A stretch of 64,000 bases of DNA from Synechococcus sp. JA-3-3Ab (GTDB lineage: Bacteria; Cyanobacteriota; Cyanobacteriia; Thermostichales; Thermostichaceae). This document shows, in pieces, positions 10,994 to 20,246 of the stretch (positions are counted from its first letter, which is position 1; every line of letters starts with the position of its first letter). Location: assembly GCF_000013205.1 (NCBI RefSeq), contig NC_007775.1:744001-808000 (forward strand). Direction: 5' to 3'. A program made the position numbers and the translations under genes. The notes under the pieces were generated by a model. It saw only the letters and a list, made by a program, of their open reading frames with translations, was not told the origin of the DNA and ran no database searches.

Positions 10994-12184
10994 TTAGCGA
11001 TCCACCTCCCCCATAATGATGTCGATGCTGCCCAAGATGGCGATCATGTCGGCCACCTTCATGCCGCGAATGAGCTGAGGCAACACCTGCAGGTTGACAA
11101 AGCCGGGTGGACGGATCTTCCAGCGCCACGGACAGACGTTGTCGTCGCCAACAATGTAAATCCCCAGCTCCCCTTTGGCGCTCTCCACCCGTACGTAGGC
11201 CTCTCCTTTGGGGATCTTGAAGTTGGCCGAGGGCTTTTTGCTGATGAACTGGTAGTCGCCCTTGTTCCACTCCGACTTTGGCCCCTCCAGCATGCGCTTG
11301 GCTTCCAGATTTTCAAAGGGGCCACCGGGCAGGGCCTTCACCGCCTGCTGCACAATTTTGCAGGACTCGCGCATCTCCTTCATGCGCACTCGATAGCGGG
11401 CCAGGCAATCCCCCTCTGGGTAAACCGCCACCTCCCAGTCGAAGTCGTCGTAGCACTCGTAGTGATCCACCTTGCGCAGATCCCAGTTGACGCCGCAGGC
11501 CCGCAGCATGGGCCCAGACAGGCCCCAGTTGATGGCATCTTGCTTGGAGATGACCCCTATCCCTTCCAGCCGCCGGCGGAAGATGGGGTTGTCGGTAACC
11601 AGCCGCTCGTACTCATCTACCTTGGGCAGGAAGTACTCGCAAAAATCGAGGCATTTTTCCGTCCAGCCGTAGGGCAGATCCACCGCCACGCCCCCGACGC
11701 GGAAGTAGTTGTTGTTGATGAGGCGCATGCCGGTGACGGCTTCAAACAAATCCAAGATCCACTCCCGCTCCCGCATGGCGTAGAGGAAGGGGGTTTGGGC
11801 GCCCAGGTCGGCCAAGAAGGGGCCAAACCAGAGCAGGTGGTTGGTGATGCGGGTCAGCTCCAACATGATCACCCGCAGGTAGCTGGCCCGCCGGGGCACC
11901 GGGATCCCAGCCAGTTTCTCGACGGCGTTGACGGTGATGGCCTCGTTGAACATGCCGGCACCGTAGTCCCAGCGGGAGACGTAGGGCAGGTACTGCACCA
12001 CGGTGCGGTTTTCGGCAATTTTTTCCATGCCGCGGTGCAGATAGCCAATCACCGGCTCGCAGTCGACGATGTTTTCGCCATCGAGGGTGACCAGCAGGCG
12101 CAAGACCCCGTGCATAGAAGGATGGTGCGGCCCAAAGTTGAGCAGCATCCGGTCAGTACGGGTCTCGATCATGGGCATGGGCAT
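10994..12184 (-). CDS. ndhH: NAD(P)H-quinone oxidoreductase subunit H
   Basis: The 49-kDa-type subunit of the NDH-1 peripheral arm, contributing to the quinone site. The frame extends to 12286, but I place the start at 12184, where [11 protein letters not shown] begins. GGAGG lies eight bases upstream, and the resulting 396 residues match the family length of about 394. [16 protein letters not shown] and [15 protein letters not shown] are the N-terminal signatures, and the C-terminus ends in [13 protein letters not shown] as in other NdhH. It is the first gene of the cluster ndhH-orf67-ndhA-ndhI. Confidence 0.95.
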   Translation of the reverse strand: MPMPMIETRTDRMLLNFGPHHPSMHGVLRLLVTLDGENIVDCEPVIGYLHRGMEKIAENRTVVQYLPYVSRWDYGAGMFNEAITVNAVEKLAGIPVPRRASYLRVIMLELTRITNHLLWFGPFLADLGAQTPFLYAMREREWILDLFEAVTGMRLINNNYFRVGGVAVDLPYGWTEKCLDFCEYFLPKVDEYERLVTDNPIFRRRLEGIGVISKQDAINWGLSGPMLRACGVNWDLRKVDHYECYDDFDWEVAVYPEGDCLARYRVRMKEMRESCKIVQQAVKALPGGPFENLEAKRMLEGPKSEWNKGDYQFISKKPSANFKIPKGEAYVRVESAKGELGIYIVGDDNVCPWRWKIRPPGFVNLQVLPQLIRGMKVADMIAILGSIDIIMGEVDR

Positions 12185-12345
12185 GGCCGCCGCCTCCGCA
12201 ACTGAAGAATGTTTATGGTCTGCAACATTTGCAGTATAGCGGCTTTCCCGCGGTTCCTCGAGCTCTCGGGCCATCAGGGATCCCAATTCTTGCTATTGAG
12301 GAGCTCTTGATGACTCAGCTAACGTGAAAAAAAGGAGGGAGAGCA

Positions 12346-12663
12346 ATGGCTGGTTCCCCTACAAACAGCTCCTCTCGACGGGAGCAGCAGCATCCGCAAT
12401 ACGACACCGATCGGGCTCTTCTCAACGAGCTGATGGCCCAAGTGCAGGAGAGCCCCCCCTCGGATTGGGTGCTGGCCGAAGTGGCCCGTCTGCGCATCCG
12501 CTACCACGGCTTTCCCGGCGCCTGGGATCTGCAGCGGGATTTGGATCAGATCTTGGAACAGTGGGGCCTGAGCGAAGAGGAGCTGTTTGCCCGCACCCGC
12601 CAGATCCACGCCCGCGGCCAGGTCTACGGCCGCAGCTTCAGTACACGGGATGACTGGGCCTAG
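12346..12663 (+). CDS. DUF3288 family protein
   Basis: A 105-residue soluble protein of a cyanobacteria-specific family with no known role. The family pattern is clear: HPQYDTDRALLNEL, then VLAEVARLRIRYHGFPGAWDLQRDLDQIL and a C-terminal LFARTRQIHARGQVYG. No cofactor motif is visible, and the protein is predicted to be mainly helical. It is transcribed divergently from ndhH. The start follows AGGAGGGAGAGCA, an excellent ribosome-binding site. Confidence 0.8.
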   Translation: MAGSPTNSSSRREQQHPQYDTDRALLNELMAQVQESPPSDWVLAEVARLRIRYHGFPGAWDLQRDLDQILEQWGLSEEELFARTRQIHARGQVYGRSFSTRDDWA

Positions 12664-12754
12664 GCAGCAGCCTTTATGGAAGGGTGTCTATCCTTCTGCC
12701 CCCTTTTTTGGCAAAAGAGGGGAGTTCCTCCATCCTTCATCAGCACCTGGGAAA

Positions 12755-13312
12755 CTAGGAAGCCTGGAGCTGCTCGGCAAAGATGGGATCCAGAGGCACA
12801 TCCAAAGCGGCGATGACCTTGGTCCAGAAGTTCATAAAGCCAATCCAGGCCGAGAGCTCCACCAGATCTTCGTCTGACCAAATGGTTTTGAGGCGGGCAA
12901 AGAAGCTGTCGGTCACCACCATGCTGGGCACGGTCATGCGCTCGGCGTACTCGATGGCCAGCTTCTCGGCTTCGGTGTAGAGGGCGCTGGTGCGGGCCTG
13001 GGCCACCGCGGCAATTTTGGCCGGGGAGGCGCCGTGTTTTTGCGCCTGCAGGGTGTGGTAGGGCAGGCAGTAGTGGCGGCAGCCGTTGATCTGGGCAATG
13101 CGGATGCTGACCAGCTCTTTTAGCTCCTCGGGCAGGTTGGGGTTGTCGGTGTGCAGCGCTCCGTACAGGTTCATCACCGCCCGCATCAGCTGCGGCTTGT
13201 GGGCCATTACCTGTAGCGGGTTGAGGGCGGTGCCATAGGTTTTTTCTAGGCTTTCGTAAACCTTCTGCAGTTGCTTGTCGGCTTTTTCCGGAGGAACAGG
13301 AGGGATCCGCAT
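12755..13312 (-). CDS. Carboxymuconolactone decarboxylase / AhpD-like peroxidase-related protein
   Basis: A 185-residue all-helical protein of the CMD/AhpD superfamily. The redox site is visible at residues 77-86 as GCRHYCLPYH: two cysteines (78 and 82) and a histidine. The spacing is C-x3-C, one residue longer than the C-x2-C of AhpD. By analogy it would use the two cysteines to reduce peroxides or other oxidants; the true substrate is unknown. Residues 125-140 (LAIEYAERMTVPSMVV) and 155-170 (DEDLVELSAWIGFMNF) fit the second repeat of the fold. It stands alone. Confidence 0.75.
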   Translation of the reverse strand: MRIPPVPPEKADKQLQKVYESLEKTYGTALNPLQVMAHKPQLMRAVMNLYGALHTDNPNLPEELKELVSIRIAQINGCRHYCLPYHTLQAQKHGASPAKIAAVAQARTSALYTEAEKLAIEYAERMTVPSMVVTDSFFARLKTIWSDEDLVELSAWIGFMNFWTKVIAALDVPLDPIFAEQLQAS

Positions 13313-13385
13313 GGATGATCTATAAAAAATTGCAGCATTCTCGACTTTAGCGCGTTTGGGGGATATCTCCTCCTGCCCGCCACAA

Positions 13386-13637
13386 CTAATTGCCCAAGGA
13401 CTGCTCGAGGGCTTCTACCTGCTGTTGGGTAGCTGTAGCCCCTTGGTTGAGGGTTTGCTGGAGCTGTTCCCGCGATTGGTAGATCTGCAGCGGCCCTCCC
13501 TGGGGGATCCCTTGCTGGGCGGCTTCTGGGCTGGCCTGCTCTGGACTTGGCTCTGAACTGAGCGGGTTGCGGTAGAGCCGGTTCACCACCAGAAAGCCCA
13601 CCAGCACTACGGCAGTTGCCACCAAAAGTCGAACCAT
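13386..13637 (-). CDS. Small single-pass membrane protein, function unknown
   Basis: An 83-residue protein with an N-terminal hydrophobic helix ([21 protein letters not shown]) and a Gln/Pro/Ser-rich hydrophilic remainder that finishes in a short predicted coiled coil ([24 protein letters not shown]). No family is recognised. It is transcribed divergently from the ureG remnant, whose start lies 71 bases from this one. Coding status is supported by codon-like composition and a sensible topology only. Confidence 0.5.
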   Translation of the reverse strand: MVRLLVATAVVLVGFLVVNRLYRNPLSSEPSPEQASPEAAQQGIPQGGPLQIYQSREQLQQTLNQGATATQQQVEALEQSLGN

Positions 13638-13708
13638 ACCCGGATCCCTTGCAAGCGTCTAGTTCTAGAATGCCCAAAAAGAGTATCAGGTATCAGAGGT
13701 CGGGCAAA

Positions 13709-14351
13709 ATGGCGCAGACTGCTCAGCCGGTGCGGGTTGGCATTGGCGGCCCGATGGGATCCGGGAAGACCGCCCTGGTGGAAAAGCTCTGTCTGGCACT
13801 GCGGGATCCCTTGTCTTTGGCCGTGGAGACTAATATACCCGCGAAGATGCCGAGTTTTTGGTGCGGGCCAAGGCGCTGGCGGCGGAGCGGATCATCGGCG
13901 TGGAGACCGGCGGCTGTCCCCACACGGCCATTCGGGAAGACGCCTCCCTCAACCTCGATGCCATTCAGGAGCTGGAGCGCCGCTTCTGTCCCCTGAATCC
14001 CATCTTGGTGGAATCGGGAGGGGATAACTTGGCGGCCACCTTCAGCCCAGAGCTGGTGGATGCCTGCATCTATGTTATTGATGTGGCCGAAGGGGACAAG
14101 ATCCCGCGCAAGGGGGGCCGGGGATCACCCGCTCCGACCTGCTGGTGATCAACAGGATCGACCTGGCGCCCTATGTGGGGGCGGACTTGGGGGTGATGGA
14201 ACGGGATGCCCGCCGCATGCGGGGAGACAGGCCCTTTGTCTTTACCAACCTGCGCACGGGCGAGGGACTGGATCAGATCCTGAGCTGGCTGAAGCGGGAG
14301 GTGCTCTTTTGCCCCATCCAGGCTAACTCCCCCTCTGTAAGCCGCCTGTGA
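13709..14351 (+). pseudogene. ureG: Urease accessory GTPase UreG, two frameshifts
   Basis: UreG hydrolyses GTP while nickel is loaded into urease. The sequence is plainly Ure[20 protein letters not shown] (P-loop) in the first frame, [20 protein letters not shown] and [20 protein letters not shown] in a second, and [15 protein letters not shown] in a third. The first break, at about 13829-13840, also removes most of the conserved NDIYTxEDA segment (about seven bases lost). The second, near 14111-14122, is loss of one C inside a G/C run of the [11 protein letters not shown] codons. The first reading frame therefore ends early. The last frame still overlaps ureD by four bases (GTGA), so the operon layout has survived. 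Sequencing error could explain the second break, hardly the first. Confidence 0.85.
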
Positions 14352-15151
14352 CCTTCGGCAAGGCCCTCTTGAAGATCAGCCGCCAAGGCGAACATGCCCG
14401 CATTTGGGAGTATTCTCAGGCCCCCCTGCAATGGCTGGGATCCCCCGGTGAGCCGCCCCTCTATTACCTGCGCAACCCCAACGGCGGCCTGCTGGGCGGG
14501 GATCGCCACCACATCGCGATCGAGCTGGGGGCAGGCGCAGGGCTGGCAATTCGCACCCAGGGGGCAACCCGCCTCCACCCCGGCCTGATCCGGCAACAGG
14601 CCAAGGTCAAGCTGGCCCCCACCAGCCAACTGATCTGGATCCCTCACCCGACCATTCCCGGCGCAGGAGCAGACTTCCGCCAACAGGTGCAGATCGAGCT
14701 GGATCCCAGTGCCCGCCTGGCCTATGCCGAGATCTGGACGGCCGGGCGGCTGGCCATGGGGGAATGCTGGCAGTTTCGGCGCCTTTCCAGCAGCTTGCGG
14801 GTTTGGGTCGCTGCCGGGAGCCCATCTGCTAGCCGCCAGAAAAAGCTCTGGCTGCAAGAACACATCGATCTCCGCTTTCCCCACCAGCATGTCTCCACCG
14901 CGTCGGTGCTGGGATCCCATCTCTGCTGGGGATCCCTGTATTTGCTGGGGGACTGGCCGGAACCCACTTGGCCGACCGTTCACGTCAGCGGGACAGAATC
15001 CCCACACTGGCTGGTCAAGTCTCCGGATCCCGTCTGTCAGGGCTGGATCCTGCGCCAGGTGGGGCCACAGGCAGAGGCCATCTGGCAGCAGTTCGGCCAG
15101 GTTGTGCAACAGCTTGCCGCGGCCCAGAGAAGCTCAAGCCAGGGGTGGTAG
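14348..15151 (+). CDS. ureD: Urease accessory protein UreD (UreH)
   Basis: Scaffold protein that binds apo-urease and, with UreF and UreG, guides nickel to the active site. The 267-residue protein shows the family blocks [36 protein letters not shown] and [14 protein letters not shown]. The start is a GTG overlapping the ureG stop codon, a layout that implies translational coupling. The frame is fully open, in contrast with its partner ureG. No ureA, ureB, ureC, ureE or ureF is in the window. Confidence 0.85.
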   Translation: MTFGKALLKISRQGEHARIWEYSQAPLQWLGSPGEPPLYYLRNPNGGLLGGDRHHIAIELGAGAGLAIRTQGATRLHPGLIRQQAKVKLAPTSQLIWIPHPTIPGAGADFRQQVQIELDPSARLAYAEIWTAGRLAMGECWQFRRLSSSLRVWVAAGSPSASRQKKLWLQEHIDLRFPHQHVSTASVLGSHLCWGSLYLLGDWPEPTWPTVHVSGTESPHWLVKSPDPVCQGWILRQVGPQAEAIWQQFGQVVQQLAAAQRSSSQGW

Positions 15152-15188
15152 GCTAGGGCTGGCTTCACCCGACCCGTTGCCCGAGATC

Positions 15189-16703
15189 ATGAACGCGGCC
15201 CGACGCATTATCAAACGTTCTGTTCGCAAGGGACGAAGTCGCTGGCTGCTCCTCTACGAAAGAGGAATGGCTCTGCTGGCCCTGGGCAACCTGTGCTGGG
15301 TGCTCTTCGACCTCAGCTACGTGCCCTGGCGGGACTTTTGGCTCCAGGGGCGGGTGCAGATCTTCGGCGCCTTTGGCCCTCCCATTCCCCTGCCCATCCT
15401 CTCCCAACAGACCAGCCGCTCCCCGGTAACCGACCTGTATGACCCGGTGAAAGGCATTGAGCCCAACCCGGAAACCCAGCGCTACTTGGCCCTGGTGGAT
15501 GAGCTGCGCCAGGTCACCCTGCGCTTTGGGGTGGAGTCGGAAGCGGCGGCGCCGCTCCTGGCCCGCTTGCGGCAACTGAGCGACGAGATGATCGAGACCA
15601 ACCCCTTTCAGGCCGCCAACAAAACCGGCCAGTTTGTGCGCATCCTCAACTTGATGCGGGAGCACATCCCCGGAGCCGACTCGGCCAGGGCCGCCTTCGC
15701 CCGCTTCTGGACTGCCGAATACTTGGCCAGCGTCGATCCCAAAGACGGGATCGAATTTTTCCAGGCCCGGCTGCGCCCCCTCTTCGAGACCAACTACTCC
15801 CGCCCCATCGGCGAGAGCGGCAGCCCCGTGGACTTTTTTCCGCTGCTGGATTTTCCCTTTGTGTTGCTGTTTGGGCTGGAATTTGTCCTGCGCACGGTGG
15901 CCATCAGCCGCCGCTACACCGGCGTCAATTGGCTGGATGCCATGCTCTGGCGCTGGTACGATGTGCTGCTGCTGTTGCCCTTTTGGCGCTGGCTGCGGGT
16001 GATCCCCGTCACCATCCGGCTGGGACAGGCGCAGTTGCTGGATCTGGAGCGGGTCCGGGCCCAGGTAAGCCAGGGCTTTGTCACCAACTTCGCCGAAGAC
16101 CTGACCGAGGTCATCGTCGTGCGGGTGATCAACCAAATCCAGGCATCCATCCAGCGGGGATCCCTGCCCCTGCTGCCGGCAGCCGATCCCTCCCGCAGCT
16201 ACATCGACCTCAACGAGATCAACGAGCTGGAAGCCATTGCCAACCTGGTTTTTCGCACCGTCCTCTACCGCGTCTTGCCCCAGGTTCAGCCGGAGGTGGA
16301 GCAATGGCTCCGCTACAACCTGGATGGCCTGCTCAAACAACTCCCCGCCCTGCAAACCCTGGAACGGCTGCCCGGCCTCGGATCCCTGCTCAGCCAACTG
16401 ACGGAGCGCCTGGCCGGCGAGCTGACCACCACCACCTACAAAGCCTTGACCAACAGCTTCGAGGATCCCGTCGGCTCCAAGCTGGTGGCCCAACTGTTGC
16501 GGCGATTTGGCGAAGTCTTGGCAGGTGAACTTACCCAGCAACATGCTCTGGATGAGATCCGCTCCCTGCTGCAAGACTTGCTGGAAGAGATCAAGATCAA
16601 CTACGTAGAGCGCCTCTCCCAGGAAGATCTGGAGGAGGTGATGGAGCAAACCCGCAAGCTGCGGCAAAAAGCCCAGCAACTCGAGCAAGCCCGCGGCGCG
16701 TAG
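15189..16703 (+). CDS. Large cyanobacterial-type membrane protein, function unknown
   Basis: A 504-residue protein starting at the ATG at 15189; the frame is open further upstream, but that part lies antiparallel in sense to ureD codons and is not credible. Hydrophobic segments occur at about residues 22-45 (YERGMALLALGNLCWVLFDL), 217-240 (FFPLLDFPFVLLFGLEFVL) and 258-275 (WYDVLLLLPFWRWLRVIPV). The second and third recall the voltage-sensor-like region of ion-channel relatives, but I would not name it on that. The C-terminal 200 residues are hydrophilic and helical, ending in a coiled coil (SQEDLEEVMEQTRKLRQKAQ). tRNA-Leu follows 49 bases downstream. Confidence 0.65.
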   Translation: MNAARRIIKRSVRKGRSRWLLLYERGMALLALGNLCWVLFDLSYVPWRDFWLQGRVQIFGAFGPPIPLPILSQQTSRSPVTDLYDPVKGIEPNPETQRYLALVDELRQVTLRFGVESEAAAPLLARLRQLSDEMIETNPFQAANKTGQFVRILNLMREHIPGADSARAAFARFWTAEYLASVDPKDGIEFFQARLRPLFETNYSRPIGESGSPVDFFPLLDFPFVLLFGLEFVLRTVAISRRYTGVNWLDAMLWRWYDVLLLLPFWRWLRVIPVTIRLGQAQLLDLERVRAQVSQGFVTNFAEDLTEVIVVRVINQIQASIQRGSLPLLPAADPSRSYIDLNEINELEAIANLVFRTVLYRVLPQVQPEVEQWLRYNLDGLLKQLPALQTLERLPGLGSLLSQLTERLAGELTTTTYKALTNSFEDPVGSKLVAQLLRRFGEVLAGELTQQHALDEIRSLLQDLLEEIKINYVERLSQEDLEEVMEQTRKLRQKAQQLEQARGA

Positions 16704-16752
16704 GGGTGGTTGACGAGGTTTCGCCGGTTCAGTAGGATAATGGTTCAAGCCT

Positions 16753-16832
16753 GGGCGAGTGGCGGAACTGGTAGACGCACCGCACTCAAAATGCGGCGGG
16801 AAACCGTGTCGGTTCGAATCCGACCTTGCCCA
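16753..16832 (+). tRNA. tRNA-Leu (anticodon CAA)
   Basis: A class II tRNA with acceptor stem GGGCGAG at 16753-16759 pairing with CTTGCCC at 16825-16831, discriminator A at 16832 and no encoded CCA. The D-arm reads TGGCGGAACTGGTAGACGCA, the anticodon loop is CTCAAAA (anticodon CAA), a short variable arm follows, and the T-loop is GGTTCGAATCC. It reads UUG codons. Confidence 0.95.
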
Positions 16833-16889
16833 TGGCAAAGTGACCTTCTCGCTGCCACGACCTGTAGCTAGCAGCAGAGTTCACCTCCA

Positions 16890-18608
16890 CTACCCCGCTT
16901 TCAAGCGGCGCACCAGTTGCCAGCCATCCACCTCGGCCAAAGGCTGCAGCCCCAGATTCTGGATCGATATCTGCTGAGCTTGGACAGGAGAGACCCACAG
17001 GTAATCCCCATGTTTCCCTGCTTGCAGGGCCTGGTCATCCACCCACCGTCCTGGGTTGGGGGTGTAGAAGGCAAGGGCCTGGGCCTGACAGACGTCCGCT
17101 AGGCCGCTGCGGCCAATGTCCACCGTGGGAAAATCAGGGTCTGCAGAGCCCAGCATCTGTTTCCAGTCCATCTGGGCAAAGGCGGGATTGAAATTGCCGA
17201 AGTCAGGCCGCAGGACAATGCTGACCATGGTGAGGATGCTGGCAGCCAGGAGCGTGCCCACCCAGAGTTCGCCGGCATAATGCAGCACCCGCCGCCAGCT
17301 CCAGATTGCCGGCAAGAGCAGATACAGCAGGCCGATCGCCATCAATGGCCAAGCGTGGGGTTGGAGCAGACCCAGTCCCTCAACATCCCGCTTGAGGGCC
17401 AGCCCCAAACCCAAAAGCAGGGTTCCCACCGCCGCCAGCCCCCAAGAGAGCACCTGGGCCACATGGGGTCTGTCGCGGCGAGAGCCTCGTCCTGCTGTTG
17501 CCGGCAAGGCGGAGCGGAGCGGAAAGGGCAGAGCTTGATCCAGAACCACCCCCGCTAGGAGAGCTAGCCAGGGATAGAGCTGTACCGTGTAGTAGGGCGT
17601 TTTGGTGGGATAGAGCTGCAAGAGCAAAAACAACAGCAGGGGGAAAGACCAAACCAGCAGGGTGGATCCCGGCTTTTGCCGCAGCAGCAGCCAGCCTCCC
17701 ACCAAGGCCAAAACCGTCCAGGGGAAGCCATGGATCGGGATGTGCCAAAAGTAATACCAGCCGGTGGCATCGGCATGGAAGGGTTCTTGCCCCAGATCCC
17801 ACACCTTCCCTACTAAGGTGAGCAGGACCTTGGCGCCGTAGAGGCTTATGGCCAGGCCTAGCCAGAGGCCGAAAATTCCCAAGCCCAGCAAAAGCCCCAG
17901 CCAAAAGGGGACAGATCCCAGCCAGTGCCGCCGCTGCTGCCACAGGTAGGGGATCAAAGCCACCGCCGGCAGCAGGATCATGGCGCTCTTCATCAAAAGG
18001 CCCAGTCCAAAGGCCACTCCCGCCAACCAGAACCAGCGCCGGTGGCCGCGGATGCCGTTCACTAGGCCTAGGATCCCCAGGAGCTCCAGGCAGGTTAGAG
18101 GCACATCCTGACCCACCAGCCGCCCCTGCTGCACCCAGAGGTAGCACAGGGGCAAAACTGCCATTCCCAAGAGGGCCGCCCGGCTTGGCAAAAAGGCCCG
18201 CCCAATCCAGCCGATGAGGGGGATGGAAAGCAAAGCCGCCAGGATCCCGGGCAGCCGCGCCGCCCACTCGTTTACGCCATAAAGGGCAAAGCTGAGGGCC
18301 ACGCTCCAGGTAAGTAGGGGAGGCTTCTCAAAAAAAGGCTCTCCCAGAAAAGTTGGCCCCAGCCAGTTGCCTCCCCGCAGCAGCTCGCGAGCCATCTGGG
18401 CGTAAAAGCTCTCGTCACAACCAGCCAAACTGGGATCCGCTCCCGAGAGCACAAACAGCGGCACTGCCAGGCCCACGATCAATAGGCTCAAAGCCCAAAA
18501 GGAAAACAGATGCGGGTCGCGGCGAAACTGGACAAAAGAGCTGGCTGGGGGCAGGGATCCCCGGCGAGGAGAACTGCCCAAGCGGTTGGGGTTGCCGAAG
18601 GGACGCAT
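16890..18608 (-). CDS. ArnT-like glycosyltransferase (GT39/GT83 family membrane protein)
   Basis: A 572-residue integral membrane enzyme of the dolichyl-phosphate-mannose/ArnT superfamily, which moves a sugar from a polyprenyl-phosphate carrier to lipid or protein on the outer face of the membrane. The first periplasmic loop has the expected pattern AGCDESFYAQMARELL, with the acidic pair DE, followed by EKPPLLTWSVALSF. About a dozen hydrophobic helices follow, and the C-terminal 120 residues are soluble. I chose the ATG at 18608, preceded by AGAGGG, over the TTG two codons upstream. The acceptor is unknown; it stands alone. Confidence 0.75.
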   Translation of the reverse strand: MRPFGNPNRLGSSPRRGSLPPASSFVQFRRDPHLFSFWALSLLIVGLAVPLFVLSGADPSLAGCDESFYAQMARELLRGGNWLGPTFLGEPFFEKPPLLTWSVALSFALYGVNEWAARLPGILAALLSIPLIGWIGRAFLPSRAALLGMAVLPLCYLWVQQGRLVGQDVPLTCLELLGILGLVNGIRGHRRWFWLAGVAFGLGLLMKSAMILLPAVALIPYLWQQRRHWLGSVPFWLGLLLGLGIFGLWLGLAISLYGAKVLLTLVGKVWDLGQEPFHADATGWYYFWHIPIHGFPWTVLALVGGWLLLRQKPGSTLLVWSFPLLLFLLLQLYPTKTPYYTVQLYPWLALLAGVVLDQALPFPLRSALPATAGRGSRRDRPHVAQVLSWGLAAVGTLLLGLGLALKRDVEGLGLLQPHAWPLMAIGLLYLLLPAIWSWRRVLHYAGELWVGTLLAASILTMVSIVLRPDFGNFNPAFAQMDWKQMLGSADPDFPTVDIGRSGLADVCQAQALAFYTPNPGRWVDDQALQAGKHGDYLWVSPVQAQQISIQNLGLQPLAEVDGWQLVRRLKAG

Positions 18609-18687
18609 GAACAAGCCCTCTGGAACGGCACCAAGTGGCGGCTCTAACCAGACTAGACTCTGCAGAAGGAGATCTGGCCTTTTCTTT

Positions 18688-20111
18688 TTACGGAAGCTCC
18701 AGGGATCCAGGAACGCCCTCCAGGCTGGCTGGCAGAGAGGTTAGTCCCTGAAACCAGCTGAAAAACTGCTCGGCATAAGGTCGAAGGGCAGGCTCCAGGT
18801 AGTAGAAGTTCTCCGCCCGATCCGTAAACTCCCAAAACTCAGAAGCAGTGGAGTGAAGTTCCTGGCGGATGATCTGCAGTCGGGCCAAAGGCTCCTGTTG
18901 CATATCCTCATAGATCAGCCTGGCCAAATCCTCCCGCCCACGGCTAAGGAAATAGGCTGCTAGCCGCGCCTGGGTTTTCCGGATCCCGCGCAGGGTCATT
19001 TCCTGCTGCTCGCTTTCCGGGTCTTGGTCCAGGTGGAGCAGGACTTGTAGGATGGCCTCCGTTGTCTCTGACTGCAGCGCGCAGCTGAGTTGGGCCAGCA
19101 CCCCTAGGTCAAAGCCAAAGGTTTCAGAAAGGAAAAGTAAGCCGGCCTTGTAGGCCACTAGGCTGTAGTAGCGAAAATGGCCGACCATCTCCAAGACCAA
19201 CGCCGACTGCTGATGGCGCAAAGCGGCCTCGGCCAGCAAACGGTACTGCTTGAGCAGGTTGTAGCCGCTGCGGATATCCCGTGCGTTGATCACCGCCCGC
19301 AGGTAGGTGTTGAAGAACTTGATCACCCAGCCGACCAGCCGGAGCTCTCGGCTTTGCAGGGCGCGGATCCCCAGCTCCCGCGTGTGAATGGCCACCAGAG
19401 TCCTTGCTTGCCGCAGGCCATTGAGGCCCTCAGTAAACAGGGCCTGATACTGCCGCAGGATCTTCAGCACAGCGCTGGCGTCCAGAGAAACCAGGAGCGG
19501 GGTAGGTGCGCCTTGTGCTGGGCATAGAACATCCACAAGGCCTTTAGGCTATCCAAGGCTTCCAGGAGGATGACCTCCTCCCGTTGGCGCAGGGCGCTGA
19601 TGGCAATACTTTTGATTTCATCCAAGGCCGAGAGGCAGCGCTGATGGGCGGCAGCGCAAGGTTGTAGGGCAGAGGGCTGTCGCTGTTCCCATCTGGAGGC
19701 CCCCAGAATCGCCTGCTGCACCTGCTGCTCAATGCGGCGAATAATCGAAGTCGGCTGTAGGAAGTGAAACACAAAGCTGAAGTAGGGGATGAGCACCAAA
19801 AACGAGGCCGTACCCAGCAGTAGGTTTAGCCCAATCAGGAGCTGGGGATCCTCGTAGAAACCCAGGGCCACCGAGCTCCACAAGCTGACTACATTGGCCA
19901 AAATCAAAAACGAGAAGAGGTAGAAATTGGTCTTCTCCCGCAGAAACAACTCGGTAACTTTGGGGGTGAAGCGATCAGCACTCAACTGCACCACAATGGC
20001 CACCACCGAGAGGGTAAAGCCCAGCATCCCCGACAGCACCTCGGCCAAGGTGACCACAAACTCCTGCAGCGCTCCTGGCTGCCGAACGGGTTGGGCAAGA
20101 GCCAACGCCAA
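18688..20111 (-). pseudogene. DUF2254-like membrane protein, frameshifted
   Basis: The N-terminal frame (20111 down to about 19500) encodes a membrane domain with LSGMLGFTLSVVAIVVQLSA followed by DRFTPKVTELFLREKT, a pattern like DUF2254 proteins, and further hydrophobic segments (FLILANVVSLWSSVALGF and LLLGTASFLVLIPYFSFVF). It ends at 19464 in the wrong frame. The remainder continues in another frame from about 19510 (TPLLVSLDASAVLKILRQY) for about 260 soluble helical residues to 18688. Joining the two gives about 465 residues, a normal size for such a protein. The slip lies in 19495-19520, near a CTACCCCGCTCC run. It is either a disrupted gene or a single-base sequencing error. No function is known. 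Confidence 0.6.
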
Positions 20112-20246
20112 GCCGGCTTGGATCCAGCGGTGCGCCCCCCTGCCCAGGCCAGACCTACCACCCCCCCACCGCCCTCCAAAGCCAAACTCGAGAGCCAGGC
20201 TTTGCAGCGCTTTCGGCCAAGCCCATCTTCTTTCCCCCCAGCACCT

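Noticed and set aside
10877-12205. 442-codon frame opposite ndhH
   Set aside because: It is antisense to a certain gene with an excellent start site, and its His/Val/Asp-rich composition has no family resemblance.
14709-15188. N-terminal extension of the large membrane protein
   Set aside because: This open stretch overlaps ureD in another frame and reads as low-complexity Pro/Ser/Arg; the protein begins convincingly at 15189.
15165-16838. 557-codon frame opposite the membrane protein gene
   Set aside because: It overlaps the real gene fully and also crosses the tRNA-Leu; the protein is a repetitive Gln/Gly-rich shadow.
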